A stretch of DNA of 38,630 nt from Bacteroidota bacterium (GCA_019695345.1 JAIBAE010000039.1:1-38630); one strand, 5' to 3'; positions 9,285 through 16,855 are shown, numbered from the stretch's first letter. A program made the numbers and translations. Notes: generated by a model from the letters alone, not told the origin.

Positions 9285-9636
9285 TGAATACATTTGGATA
9301 CTACGTATATTACCTGCATTACCCGGCGTAATATTTATTGTAACAGGATATATTACTCTCAAGTTCCCACCTAAATCGGTGAATTGGTGGTATGGTTACC
9401 GTACAACCAATTCAATGCGTTCGCAGGAAATCTGGGAATATGCTCAACATTTCTCATCTGTTGAATTTATGCGTTTAGGCGGCATACAGGCAGTACTTGG
9501 AATATTAGTTGGTTTTACCGTAGCTAACGAAATATTCCCTGTTGCATATCTGTTAGTTTCGTGTATTGCATGCGCAATCGCGGGGTTTATCAGAACAGAA
9601 TCCGAGCTCCGCAACAAGTTCCCCGAGGCACACTAA
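9277..9636 (+). CDS. SdpI/DUF1648-family small membrane protein
   Basis: 119 residues with about three membrane segments (roughly 10-28, 65-84 and 86-104) and the family signature WWYGYRTTNSMRSQEIW near residues 38-54, as in the SdpI/YfhL C-terminal domain (PF13630). Bacillus SdpI gives immunity to the SDP toxin, but most homologues have no known role and no toxin gene is adjacent here. Translational coupling with dxs is likely from the 8-nt overlap. I claim membrane localisation and family membership only. Confidence 0.8.
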   Translation: MDNEYIWILRILPALPGVIFIVTGYITLKFPPKSVNWWYGYRTTNSMRSQEIWEYAQHFSSVEFMRLGGIQAVLGILVGFTVANEIFPVAYLLVSCIACAIAGFIRTESELRNKFPEAH

Positions 9637-9658
9637 GAATTTATTTTTATCAAAATGC

Positions 9659-9688
9659 TTGTGTATTCAAGTACAAGCCGTATTTTTG
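9659..9688 (+). promoter_or_regulatory. Bacteroidota-type promoter for tRNA-Lys
   Basis: TTG at 9659-9661 and TATTTTTG at 9681-9688 are separated by 19 nt, matching the -33 TTTG and -7 TAnnTTTG of the Bacteroidota housekeeping sigma factor. The tRNA starts 33 nt further on. Confidence 0.6.
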
Positions 9689-9721
9689 CGCTCTGTTTTT
9701 ATAAAACAGTGCTCAAAAGGA

Positions 9722-9793
9722 GATCCCGTAGCTCAGTGGTAGAGCATCTGACTTTTAATCAGAGGGCCGTAGGTTCAAGTCCTACCGGGATCA
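9722..9793 (+). tRNA. tRNA-Lys(UUU)
   Basis: A full cloverleaf: acceptor stem GATCCCG/CGGGATC with discriminator A, D-arm GCTC-AGTGGTA-GAGC, anticodon arm TCTGA-CTTTTAA-TCAGA with anticodon TTT, five-base variable loop, and T-arm GTAGG-TTCAAGT-CCTAC. CCA is not encoded. Accessory genes begin immediately downstream, so its 3' end is a possible integration site; I found no second copy of the tRNA 3' end in the window. Confidence 0.96.
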
Positions 9794-9804
9794 CTTTCAT
9801 ATCG

Positions 9805-9843
9805 AAGCAAGTCTCTGTAAATTCATTGACTTGCTTTATTTTT
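9805..9843 (+). terminator. Terminator after tRNA-Lys
   Basis: AAGCAAGTC pairs perfectly with GACTTGCTT over a 14-nt loop and is followed by TATTTTT. It starts 12 nt after the tRNA. Confidence 0.7.
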
Positions 9844-9956
9844 AAATACCCCTCTATCACACTTAGCTTCACACTTTTCATACTACTCTTAAATTAGTAT
9901 TCAGTTTCGTTTACATTCTCAAAGTTATTCTTAATAAAAGTTTTGACATCTTAATT

Positions 9957-10490
9957 CTACATAGTAGGCATCTGTTTATCTATTTCATGAAACACCTCTG
10001 GATATAAATGTTGTATTCGATTAAGCTGTAACTCTAAATCGGCTTGTATAGCCTTTAACCTTTCAATTTCTTTTTTTAATGATAAGTAATCTTCATTAAA
10101 AGACTTCATCGAATTTTCATATCTTTTTCTTTCTTCCATTTTACCATCCGTAAATCCCTCTTTTTGATATTGCTTTATTTTGCTTTGAAGTTCAGATTTT
10201 GTTAAACAAACGATACCACAATCAGTTAACTTTTCTAATTGTTCTTTTTCGGGAAAAAAAAGATTCATTTTGAATTCTGATTTCTGATACTTTTGCCAAC
10301 TTCCAAACTTAATCCAAAACTCTGCATTTTTCGCTTGTACTGCTGTAAAATTCTGAGCACGTAACTCGATATAAATTCTTTCTATTTTTTCAGATATATC
10401 GACATTAAGTGTTTCCATTAAATATATCGCAATGTCACTAATCCAAGTTTTTAGTTCCAAACTGCTCAAGGCGTTTTCTAAAGTCTTCAT
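9957..10490 (-). CDS. Coiled-coil protein of unknown function
   Basis: 177 residues with no recognised domain. About residues 105-160 form a charged heptad-rich coiled coil (around ERKRYENSMKSFNEDYLSLK and following). The start is well supported: AAAGGAG lies six bases before the ATG at 10490, even though this places the start inside the upstream gene, a 53-nt overlap in another frame. Such overlap plus the strong ribosome-binding site indicates co-translation with the replication-like protein. It could be an accessory replication or partition factor of a mobile element; that is inference from position only. Confidence 0.7.
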   Translation of the reverse strand: MKTLENALSSLELKTWISDIAIYLMETLNVDISEKIERIYIELRAQNFTAVQAKNAEFWIKFGSWQKYQKSEFKMNLFFPEKEQLEKLTDCGIVCLTKSELQSKIKQYQKEGFTDGKMEERKRYENSMKSFNEDYLSLKKEIERLKAIQADLELQLNRIQHLYPEVFHEIDKQMPTM

Positions 10491-11169
10491 TAATTTCTCC
10501 TTTACTGTTTATAGTTTTATCTACAATGTTTATATCATCACTTAAAATTGGTTTCTTTCTTCTTACCCAATTATCCAATGAAAGTGTCCAGTTTTGGATT
10601 GGCTTGGAATCAGTCTTTGTCTTCCAATTTCGTTTACTATAGTAATTAAAAAACTCTACTCCTTTTAAAGGTGGGTACCTTTTTAACTCACAATAAGTTT
10701 GAACTTCTTCAATTGTAGGTATATGAAATATTGTTTTATCTTTTTCTTTAAAACTATTTTTATTAATATGTTGTTGAAATGGATTGTTAAGGGGCTGTTC
10801 GCAAGTTGTGCTATCTTCATTTTTGTTAGCAGAACGTGAGATTTCTGGTTGTTTGTTGGTTGAATTCACGTTGAAATTAGTTTTCGGTTTTCCCCATGAT
10901 GGAGGTTTATCCTCGACTCCATATCTTATAAACAAACTACGTACTTTTCCGGGTGTCCATTTCCACCGCTTAACATAATATCCCTTAGAATATAGTTTGC
11001 ATTGCCCTACCCAGTATAACATATCCATAACCGCCATTTCTTCACTAAATGGTTCTGTTTTTATGGCTTGGCATTGTAGAATATTATATAACAGGACATC
11101 AGGAACTTTACTCCATCTTTCATTACCTAACAAGTTCTGCTTTACAATATCATAATCAATTTGCTTCAT
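10438..11169 (-). CDS. DnaD-like / phage-type replication protein
   Basis: 243 residues from the ATG at 11169, which has GGAGTAAT before it; a GTG 24 nt upstream is less likely. The N-terminal half suggests a winged-helix region (YYVKRWKWTPGKVRSLFIRY, about 65-85). After a low-complexity Asn/Ser linker, residues about 160-205 match the C-terminal motif of DnaD/phage replisome organisers: IPTIEEVQTYCELK...GVEFFNYYSKRNWKT...IQNWTLSLDNWVRR. Such proteins load helicase at phage or plasmid origins. It lies directly after an excisionase-type gene, so this is probably a replication module of an integrated element. I am confident of the C-terminal similarity, less so of the exact role. Confidence 0.7.
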   Translation of the reverse strand: MKQIDYDIVKQNLLGNERWSKVPDVLLYNILQCQAIKTEPFSEEMAVMDMLYWVGQCKLYSKGYYVKRWKWTPGKVRSLFIRYGVEDKPPSWGKPKTNFNVNSTNKQPEISRSANKNEDSTTCEQPLNNPFQQHINKNSFKEKDKTIFHIPTIEEVQTYCELKRYPPLKGVEFFNYYSKRNWKTKTDSKPIQNWTLSLDNWVRRKKPILSDDINIVDKTINSKGEINEDFRKRLEQFGTKNLD

Positions 11170-11205
11170 ATTACTCCATGATAATTTAAACACTTAATAA
11201 TCGAG

Positions 11206-11487
11206 TCATTTTACTGTTAACAAAGCGGTTACATCACTCTCCTTATAATAAACTTTGCGCCCAATCTTTACTACCGGAAGTATTCCATCCTTACTCCAGC
11301 GTATCAAAGTTTGCTTGGTTACTTTTAAGAGCGCAGCAACTTCATCTTGCGATAACAACTTGCCAATGTGCTCTTCATGTAACTTGTTCTTCTGAGTTTG
11401 ATGATTTTGCAATTCGGTCTGAATTGCCTCACCTATAACACCGCGCAACTCGTCCACGGTCATACTAAACAGGACGTGCTTGTCCAT
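11206..11487 (-). CDS. Excisionase-family (HTH_17/MerR-like) DNA-binding protein
   Basis: 93 residues. The C-terminal half is a typical helix-turn-helix of the excisionase family: LLSQDEVAALLKVTKQTLIR followed by WSKDGILPVVKIGRKVYYKESDV, where the wing contacts DNA. The N-terminal ~40 residues form a predicted helix or coiled coil. Proteins of this type act as recombination directionality factors or regulators on integrated mobile elements, especially in Bacteroidota. A strong AGGAGG precedes the ATG at 11487. It is the first gene of the minus-strand trio 11487-9957. No integrase is in the window, so a role in excision is not demonstrated. Confidence 0.88.
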   Translation of the reverse strand: MDKHVLFSMTVDELRGVIGEAIQTELQNHQTQKNKLHEEHIGKLLSQDEVAALLKVTKQTLIRWSKDGILPVVKIGRKVYYKESDVTALLTVK

Positions 11488-12386
11488 ACGTTACCTCCTA
11501 TAATTATTGATAATACCTCAATGGTTTTAATTTCTTTCCGCGCTTTAATCTTTAAACATTAGTATTAACTAAATGCTTTTTGCGAACCTAAAGTACAAAG
11601 CCAAAAAGTGGATTTTTATTGGCAACATTTTTTCACGCCGGAATCAAGAAAAGCACTGAAACAGAGGAGTATTTCAATCAAAAAAATTTTACATCATAAC
11701 AACCAAGCTGATAATTAGTAAGTAGATTTCAACCCAAATAGAGATACGTTATATATACAACAGCTATGAAAGTTATTCATCAGAAAATTCACAACATACT
11801 CTAATAGCTACACTTACAGCATTACAAGTATTAAATTGTGTATTTCTCTTGTGTTTACAAAAAAATTTAAAATGTTGCCAATAACAGGTGGGTTTACTTT
11901 TCAACATACACGTAAAACTCTGGGGAAAAAAACTTATGTACAACAAAGGCTATTCTTCACATCTCGGTTGACTGGTATCATATCACAAAACTGTTGTTGT
12001 TCGATGTATGGTTACATGGTTATGGGTAATACAAAGCAAAACATGGGCTATTGTAGTAATCAATAACTCAAATCTTACTTCTTGTTATACCTGTTGTTGT
12101 TTAGTTATATAATCCGCACTTTACTTGTTCCTTTCCTACACGAAGAATCGTATTACGGGGAAGTTGTGACAAGGACGAGTATTTGCTAACGCAGGACGGC
12201 ACCGAGCGGCGTGGTATGACAGAACAATGGTGTGCCGGAAAAATGGGCGTAAAATATTGGCAGGATGCCTTACATAGTATCAAGAAATCCTGCCATAACT
12301 AAAAAAATGGAAGTATGCCGGGAAGAAGGTATATTATTGACAAAGCACGTTTTACGGACGAAAGAAATCCTACTAAGAATTAATAA
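11488..12386. other. ~900-bp A+T-rich region without a convincing gene
   Basis: The short open frames here (for example 11836-12066) lack family resemblance and good starts. The stretch upstream of the excisionase gene probably holds its promoter, and a replication origin for the adjacent DnaD-like gene could lie here, though I see no clear iteron array. It contains a dispersed hairpin repeat at 12182 and a perfect 8-bp stem (GGCAGGAT/ATCCTGCC) at 12259-12294. Confidence 0.6.
12182..12242 (+). repeat. Dispersed hairpin repeat, copy 3
   Basis: Begins TTTGCTAACGCAGGACGGCA and ends GTGTGCCGGAAA. The first twelve bases are identical to those of copy 1. The stem is GGCAC/GTGCC. Confidence 0.6.
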
Positions 12387-12455
12387 AACCTGCTTCTCAA
12401 AACACCGGAGCTTAACAACTACTCGCTTAAACAATGGGGTGAGTTATTAAAAGAG

Positions 12456-12707
12456 TTGGCAACTGTTGTATGTAGTAACGGTGATAACTTAACTCGCAGT
12501 TTGTTTGAAATGAATGCCGAAAAGAACACACAAATTGTATTGCGCTCAACGGCAAACTTGCTTACCCTTGCAGGCACTGCACAGTTTGCCGCACAACGCA
12601 TTATCAACATGCTACACGCCGAAGGACACGAAGTTGTTATCACCTACGATGCCAATAACATGATGCAGATAACAACAAAACAAGTTGGAAAAGTAGTTGA
12701 TGAATAA
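12456..12707 (+). CDS. Small protein, probably a 5'-truncated phage-type gene fragment
   Basis: 83 codons from TTG at 12456. The frame is open, with plausible amino-acid composition (ELNNYSLKQWGELLKEL), back to a stop at 12384, but there is no ATG until 12510 and no ribosome-binding site. I infer a gene that has lost its 5' end. The conserved-looking body (LRSTANLLTLAGTAQFAAQR...) is not a family I can name. It lies next to a Mu gpG-like gene in the same orientation, consistent with a prophage remnant. If the ATG at 12510 is used, the product would be 65 residues. Confidence 0.45.
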   Translation: MATVVCSNGDNLTRSLFEMNAEKNTQIVLRSTANLLTLAGTAQFAAQRIINMLHAEGHEVVITYDANNMMQITTKQVGKVVDE

Positions 12708-12711
12708 CAAC

Positions 12712-13248
12712 CTATACCTTTGGATTTAATGTTTGATAGGTGTTAATCCAAACATTTTCTGATAGCTTGATGGTCTTTACATCCTTTATAACTCTATGTG
12801 TGAGGACACTACCTGTTTGGTCACCTTCCACGAATATTAAACTATCAGACAAAGAATCCAATAGGGTTAAGTCATGAGTCAGATAAGTAAGATGCAAAGT
12901 TAGGTAGTCAATGTTATTCTCATCTCTATGCCAGTCAACAACATCTACACGTACTTCTTTTGCAACATAATTGAAATTTGTACTAATTGTATCGTCCAAC
13001 AAAATACGAACAGGTGTGTTTGCAGTGAATATTTTAGGTCTATGGGCAACGGTATTGAAAATTTTATTCCGTGCATCAGATGGGATTTCACTTAGTTGAG
13101 TAATATGTGTTTTGAACATTTCCTCAACCATGTCGACTTCACTAAGCAAGTCGTTAAGGCAGTCGCTATGCAATCTTTTTAGTATTGCATCTTGTTCAGA
13201 TTCATCAAGCGTACGCTTGATATTCAAGCTAATAATAGCAGGATTCAT
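12712..13248 (-). CDS. Hypothetical protein, 178 residues
   Basis: No recognised domain. An N-terminal helical part (to about residue 70) precedes a beta-rich C-terminal half with regular V-x-V alternation, suggesting a cytosolic alpha/beta protein. There is no signal peptide or membrane segment. The start at 13248 is supported by AAGGATCT before the ATG. It ends 4 nt from the end of the convergent gene fragment and is inverted relative to the phage-type genes around it, so it may be a later cargo insertion. Confidence 0.6.
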   Translation of the reverse strand: MNPAIISLNIKRTLDESEQDAILKRLHSDCLNDLLSEVDMVEEMFKTHITQLSEIPSDARNKIFNTVAHRPKIFTANTPVRILLDDTISTNFNYVAKEVRVDVVDWHRDENNIDYLTLHLTYLTHDLTLLDSLSDSLIFVEGDQTGSVLTHRVIKDVKTIKLSENVWINTYQTLNPKV

Positions 13249-13410
13249 ATAGATCCTTTAGTTAGTAAAACAAAAAAAATGTGTCATAAACTACACCCTG
13301 AATTTTCAATTGCAAAGGAAAACTTTGGTACGAAAAAAAATGCTTTTTTGCCAACGATTTGATTTTATTTTTCTGTTTTTGAACACCGTATCTCACAACA
13401 ACTTACTACT

Positions 13411-13890
13411 ATGGAAATCCAAATAGACCCCAACACCGAACAAACTATCCGCGAGGCATTGAACCAACGCATTGCGCGCACCATGCGAAACGTTATGCCC
13501 GATATTGGCGAGATAATCCTAACCAGTATAGAAGACCGCTTTGATGCCCAAAGTGCCGAAACACCGGTGTTCCCGCTAAACACACCTGCCGGAGCGTGGA
13601 AGGAGTTACAACCAAGCACCCTACACCGCAAGAAAGGTGGTAAGATATTAATGGGTGGGCAAAACGCCGAGCTTCGCAAACAATTTAGTTACAGGCAGGA
13701 TGGCAACACCCTGCACATTACCAACAGCCGCACCGTTGGAGGGCACAGCTTGTTTTTAATTCACCAGTTTGGTGCCGAAGCAGGCAAAGACGGCAAAAGC
13801 ATAATCCCTGCCCGCCCAATGCTTGCCCTGCAACAAGAGGAAATAGAAGAGATTATTGATGTGATTAGAGAGGGGTTGAGTGAACCATGA
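13411..13890 (+). CDS. Phage virion morphogenesis protein (Mu gpG / P2 gpS-like)
   Basis: 159 residues. The family (PF05069) assists tail completion in Mu- and P2-like phages. Recognisable features are the N-terminal helix leading to DIGEIILTSIEDRFDAQ, the segment WKELQPSTLHRKKGGKIL, the LRKQFSYRQDGNTLHITNS beta region, and the diagnostic HQFGAEAG...IPARPMLAL near 112-133. Length is normal, so the gene seems intact, yet no capsid, portal, terminase or tail-tube gene is nearby. It is therefore a relic of a prophage or a gene kept for another use. The ATG follows an A+T-rich leader, and it overlaps the next gene by 4 nt (ATGA). Confidence 0.85.
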   Translation: MEIQIDPNTEQTIREALNQRIARTMRNVMPDIGEIILTSIEDRFDAQSAETPVFPLNTPAGAWKELQPSTLHRKKGGKILMGGQNAELRKQFSYRQDGNTLHITNSRTVGGHSLFLIHQFGAEAGKDGKSIIPARPMLALQQEEIEEIIDVIREGLSEP

Positions 13891-14192
13891 GCGTACTACA
13901 GCAATTAGATGCCATCTTATCAGAGCTACAAACGTTTGTACAGTCATGCAATACTATGACGGGAGTTCAATTCATACAATTTGTAATCTATGCCTCACAG
14001 AAATATGAATTGCAATCTCACCACATCACTTCCGAAATTATCTACCGGCAGATATTTACCGACCGCAGAACTATCCACGACATCCACCGTAAATTCAAAG
14101 AGTCAACACACGATGAGATATTAATGATGCTTCATGTGAATGATGAGGCAGTGATAGTACCAAAGATGAAACATCGTATTAAGTTGTTTTAA
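13887..14192 (+). CDS. Hypothetical protein translationally coupled to the gpG-like gene
   Basis: 101 residues, mostly helical (LQQLDAILSELQTFVQSCNT), no known domain. The start codon overlaps the gpG-like stop in an ATGA, a standard sign of coupling, so it probably belonged to the same phage operon. Its role is not known. Confidence 0.65.
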   Translation: MSVLQQLDAILSELQTFVQSCNTMTGVQFIQFVIYASQKYELQSHHITSEIIYRQIFTDRRTIHDIHRKFKESTHDEILMMLHVNDEAVIVPKMKHRIKLF

Positions 14193-14254
14193 ACTAAAAC
14201 ATTAACTTCTACTTCTTACAAGCAAACAATTTGTTTAACTGTACCCCATATTTT

Positions 14255-14512
14255 ATGAGTAAAGTTAGTGTATATAGGTTACTCGACAGTAATCGGAAGA
14301 TACTGTACTATGGCATGACAAACAATGTCAAGCGCCGCACAGGAGAGCACAAACGAGATGGCAAAAAGTTTTCTGCCATTGAAGTAGTATCAACACATGC
14401 CTCAAGGCAAGCCGCTAAAAAAGCAGAAGGTGCTCGGATGACAAAATTCAAGCAGCTTAAAGGCAGACGACCAAGATATAACAAAACTAATCTTGGAGAT
14501 AAACTCGGTTAA
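14255..14512 (+). CDS. GIY-YIG domain protein
   Basis: 85 residues from the ATG at 14255; an upstream TTG at 14231 would add eight residues without support. A single compact GIY-YIG nuclease fold: VYRLL replaces GIY, LYYGMTNNVKRRTGEH is the YIG strand with the Arg-containing helix, Glu58 in KAEGARM matches the catalytic glutamate, and RYN (about 74-76) is the conserved terminal motif. It resembles stand-alone UPF0213/endonuclease-like proteins and phage-encoded homing-type nucleases. It stands between phage-type genes and a terminator. Nuclease activity is probable but unproven. Confidence 0.8.
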   Translation: MSKVSVYRLLDSNRKILYYGMTNNVKRRTGEHKRDGKKFSAIEVVSTHASRQAAKKAEGARMTKFKQLKGRRPRYNKTNLGDKLG

Positions 14513-14544
14513 AATAAAAGGCAGGTTTCTCCTGCCTTTTATTT
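14513..14544. terminator. Bidirectional terminator
   Basis: AATAAAAGGCAGG pairs perfectly with CCTGCCTTTTATT around a five-base loop, with A- and T-rich flanks on both sides. It lies between the convergent GIY-YIG gene and the minus-strand gene ending at 14547. Confidence 0.85.
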
Positions 14545-14546
14545 AC

Positions 14547-14798
14547 TTAGTTAGATTCACTGTGTTCGGGTTGAGGATTTTTGTTTTTAACATCTTCATA
14601 GCAATTGATTAATTCCTTTAAAAGTGTGTCACGAAATTTTGTTGAAAACAGCATGTTATGCGTAGTATAAATTTGCAATTTAGTACGTCTTAATTTTGAT
14701 TTCTTGACAAACTCAGGGCATTTTAATTCATGTACTGTTACCGCTATCGGTCTTAGTATCAACTCTTTAAAATATTCAAGTGTACACCAATAACTAAA
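14547..14798 (-). pseudogene. C-terminal part of a frameshifted membrane protein gene
   Basis: The frame encodes SYWCTLEYFKELILRPIAVT followed by VHELKCPEFVKK and a charged tail. It has no ATG of its own. It continues exactly from the upstream frame (14794-15192) if one base is removed from the six-A run at 14796-14801 (six T on the coding strand): DNLF would read straight on into SYWCTLEYF. The joined protein would be about 214 residues. Either the gene is broken, the run was misread, or slippage occurs. Confidence 0.6.
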
Positions 14799-15192
14799 AA
14801 AGATTATCGTGGTTATTTACTTCATGGCTTAATATTAATGACGACTGGCTGAACCCAGGTGGGATATTACTATCTTGCATAAAATTAATCTGATTTAATC
14901 CTTTTTTTTGATTGCGATTCCACCAAAACTTATTACTTAAAAAAGGTACTTGTATATAAAAGTAGGAGATTGAAGTATTAACTGGATTCAACATCTGTAC
15001 CCCAACATTAAACATATCAATTTGTCCAATAAAAACATTGGCTTCGATTCTTACAACATTTGTTGTTACGACAAGTTCAGGTTTACCTGCCTTGCGTGCT
15101 AACCACAAAGAAACAATTACTGCTGCCAATGTAAAAACAGCCGCAAAAGATTGGATAATCAAGTTCCAAAGGTTATAATCTTCAGTAGTCAT
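14794..15192 (-). CDS. Single-pass membrane protein, N-terminal part of a frameshifted gene
   Basis: 132 residues with one N-terminal membrane helix (about 8-29, IIQSFAAVFTLAAVIVSLWL) and a cytosolic or periplasmic beta-rich domain. This looks like the many small phage- or defence-associated proteins that share this topology, but I cannot name the family. It ends prematurely at a TAG inside a homopolymer run, and the rest of the protein is encoded in the next frame downstream. No ribosome-binding site is visible before the ATG at 15192. Confidence 0.6.
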   Translation of the reverse strand: MTTEDYNLWNLIIQSFAAVFTLAAVIVSLWLARKAGKPELVVTTNVVRIEANVFIGQIDMFNVGVQMLNPVNTSISYFYIQVPFLSNKFWWNRNQKKGLNQINFMQDSNIPPGFSQSSLILSHEVNNHDNLF

Positions 15193-15246
15193 AAAACATG
15201 CGTTAAGAGCTTACAGTTTGTTGTAAACTAATCAGTTGCTACAAAT

Positions 15247-15918
15247 CTACTTAAGTAGATTTGTAAAAAAAGTCTGCACAAGATTAAGTATCTGATTCCC
15301 GGTATTTTTGTCTATTGAAAGTGCTTGTAATAGATTGAAGATTGTACCTATAAAAAAGCTCCGCCAATCAAACTTGTTCATTTGAGATAGTTGTTCTATG
15401 ACAGTATCAAGTTTGTTATCAATGAGTTCAAATTTTTCTGTATCAGAGACTAATTCCCGACATTTACTTTTTAGCTCTAATACCTTTACTTGCAGTATTT
15501 CGATTTCTTTCTCTGTAAAATCACCATTGAAAAATTCTGTACCGTTGAAATTTGATGTAGAACCATCATACCATTCATTCCACAGCTGCATTGCGTTAAC
15601 TTCCTCGGTCAGATAGTCAATCCATATTTCAAAATAAGTCAGTATCTCCTCAAAATCTATACAGTTATTTGTTTCAGAATATTTATCTTCCGCAGGTGTA
15701 TAGCTTACGAAAAACACTTCCTGAAAATGACGAATTGTCTTTATTCTTTTAAGAGAAATATAAAACGTATACTCATGAATAGGCCTGTAGCGAATCTTAA
15801 AAAAATCCTGTTCGCTATTACTGGCTTCGCTTTCCTCAAATTCAAACATACTACCAGGCAAACCCTTACTTTCTACTACATCTTTAAAAGCAAGTTTTTG
15901 AGAATATTTCATTTTCAT
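15247..15918 (-). CDS. Hypothetical protein with C-terminal membrane-associated tail
   Basis: 223 residues. The N-terminal ~100 residues form an alpha/beta region, residues about 130-175 are a charged coiled-coil helix, and the end (MNKFDWRSFFIGTIFNLLQA onward) is an amphipathic or membrane-inserting segment. This tail pattern is frequent in orphan genes of defence islands; I do not recognise the N-terminal domain and assign no function. Two start ATGs (15918 and 15912) are possible and neither has a clear ribosome-binding site. A GCATGAGTT-type repeat lies 36 nt upstream. Confidence 0.65.
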   Translation of the reverse strand: MKMKYSQKLAFKDVVESKGLPGSMFEFEESEASNSEQDFFKIRYRPIHEYTFYISLKRIKTIRHFQEVFFVSYTPAEDKYSETNNCIDFEEILTYFEIWIDYLTEEVNAMQLWNEWYDGSTSNFNGTEFFNGDFTEKEIEILQVKVLELKSKCRELVSDTEKFELIDNKLDTVIEQLSQMNKFDWRSFFIGTIFNLLQALSIDKNTGNQILNLVQTFFTNLLK

Positions 15919-15953
15919 AAAAAAACACTTACATCAGTTAATTTAATGTTATA

Positions 15954-15990
15954 GCATGAGTTTATCATAGTGTCTTATACTGATTTGACA
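15954..15990. repeat. GCATGAGTT repeat, copy 1
   Basis: Begins GCATGAGTTTATCATAGTGT and continues CTTATACTGATT. It aligns with copies at 16398 and 16765 (shared GCATGAGTT, AGTG, CTTAT, CGATT/TGATT positions). It is placed between two minus-strand orphan genes. No right inverted arm is evident in this copy. Confidence 0.55.
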
Positions 15991-16030
15991 ACATAATGTG
16001 ATACGTACACTCCAGAAGTCCTATCAAAAC

Positions 16031-16354
16031 TCAGTTAAAAAAACCAGTAATATCTGTGTCTGAATTTAGCGGAAAAAAGTCTTGTACACGTGCTCTTTGT
16101 GCAAAGTAATCAAGATGACTTCTTTTTGTTGATTCAAGTAAATCATCCCATGTGAAATTAGAATAATTATTCTCGTTATTTACCAAATCCAACCAATCTT
16201 TAACTTCATGGATGTTTAATTTAGTTTCAACTGATGCCATTGTTTTATTATCAGAATTTCGTATTGCCACCGACGAAATTAACAATTCATGCCAACTTAC
16301 GTTCTTAACTACAAATCTAAAGGTATAGTCGTTTTTAAAAGTTGAGAATGTCAT
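16031..16354 (-). CDS. Hypothetical protein, 107 residues
   Basis: The true start is the ATG at 16354, which has a strong GGAGGAAT site; the frame is open 108 nt further upstream, but that part is the translated GCATGAGTT repeat. The product has a beta-rich N-terminus (TFRFVVKNVSWHELLISSVA) and a C-terminal helical part ending FFPLNSDTDITGFFN. No known domain, signal peptide or membrane segment. The strong Shine-Dalgarno sequence is unlike most genes further downstream and suggests a foreign origin. Confidence 0.6.
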   Translation of the reverse strand: MTFSTFKNDYTFRFVVKNVSWHELLISSVAIRNSDNKTMASVETKLNIHEVKDWLDLVNNENNYSNFTWDDLLESTKRSHLDYFAQRARVQDFFPLNSDTDITGFFN

Positions 16355-16397
16355 ATATTCCTCCAAAAAATAAATAAAAAGAATTTTTAATATCAAA

Positions 16398-16460
16398 GCA
16401 TGAGTTAAACGTAGTGCCTCTTGCCGATTGGTTAGCTGGACGCTTATTACAAACTCATGC
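16398..16460. repeat. GCATGAGTT repeat, copy 2, with inverted arms
   Basis: The left arm GCATGAGTT (16398-16406) pairs perfectly with AACTCATGC (16452-16460), enclosing a 45-nt imperfectly paired interior. The core TGAGTTAAACGTAGTGCCTC is followed by TTGCCGATTG. The 63-bp span with near-palindromic ends looks like a recombination or hairpin element. Confidence 0.65.
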
Positions 16461-16491
16461 ATTTATTTCAAGACAAGGTTTTAGTGTTTCA

Positions 16492-16713
16492 TTATATCAA
16501 TTCCAATTGCTTTAATGCATCAATACCTTGTTGGGTAATAGTCCAACCATTACATGAGTAGTCCTCAAACACATTTACTCCTATCGGATTATGTGTTACA
16601 AGTCCCAATTTTATGAGTCCATCCCCAACATCTGGCATAATAGAGTTCTTGTTATTGCGATAAACACTTAATAGCGATTGTTTTTCTATTTCAGACAGCG
16701 ATGTTTTATTCAT
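16492..16713 (-). CDS. Small hypothetical protein, winged-helix-like
   Basis: 73 residues. The pattern ..GDGLIKLGLVTHN....GWTITQQGIDALKQLE resembles the recognition helix and wing of small winged-helix proteins in which the final helix reads T..G..AL. It is too short and degenerate to assign a DNA-binding role firmly. Start ATG at 16713. It is separated from each neighbour by a GCATGAGTT repeat, as if it were one cassette. Confidence 0.5.
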   Translation of the reverse strand: MNKTSLSEIEKQSLLSVYRNNKNSIMPDVGDGLIKLGLVTHNPIGVNVFEDYSCNGWTITQQGIDALKQLELI

Positions 16714-16764
16714 GGTATTGTTAATTAATTCGAGAGTAAATTGTTAAAGAAATTTTATTGTCAC

Positions 16765-16837
16765 GGCATGAGTTAAGCAAAGTGGCTTATGCCGATTGAT
16801 TGGTATGATACCCCTCGCTTGCTCAAGAAGCCATGCC
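16765..16837. repeat. GCATGAGTT repeat, copy 3, with inverted arms
   Basis: GGCATG (16765-16770) and CATGCC (16832-16837) are the outer arms. The core TGAGTTAAGCAAAGTGGCTT then ATGCCGATTG matches copy 2 closely. It sits between the 73-residue gene and the small lipoprotein gene. Confidence 0.65.
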
Positions 16838-16855
16838 AAAACTTTGAACAGTTTA

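Noticed and set aside
9655-9897. 80-residue plus-strand open frame
   Set aside because: It runs straight through tRNA-Lys and its terminator; there is no support for a protein.
11836-12450. Short plus-strand open frames of 60-76 residues
   Set aside because: No ribosome-binding site, odd composition, and they overlap repeats and hairpins.
16355-16462. 36 extra N-terminal residues of the 107-residue protein
   Set aside because: They translate the GCATGAGTT repeat, and a strong GGAGGAAT precedes the internal ATG at 16354.
15954-16837. Canonical integron attC array
   Set aside because: GTTRRRY-like cores occur, but a full set of paired core boxes in the expected order is missing and no integrase is in the window; kept only as a hypothesis.
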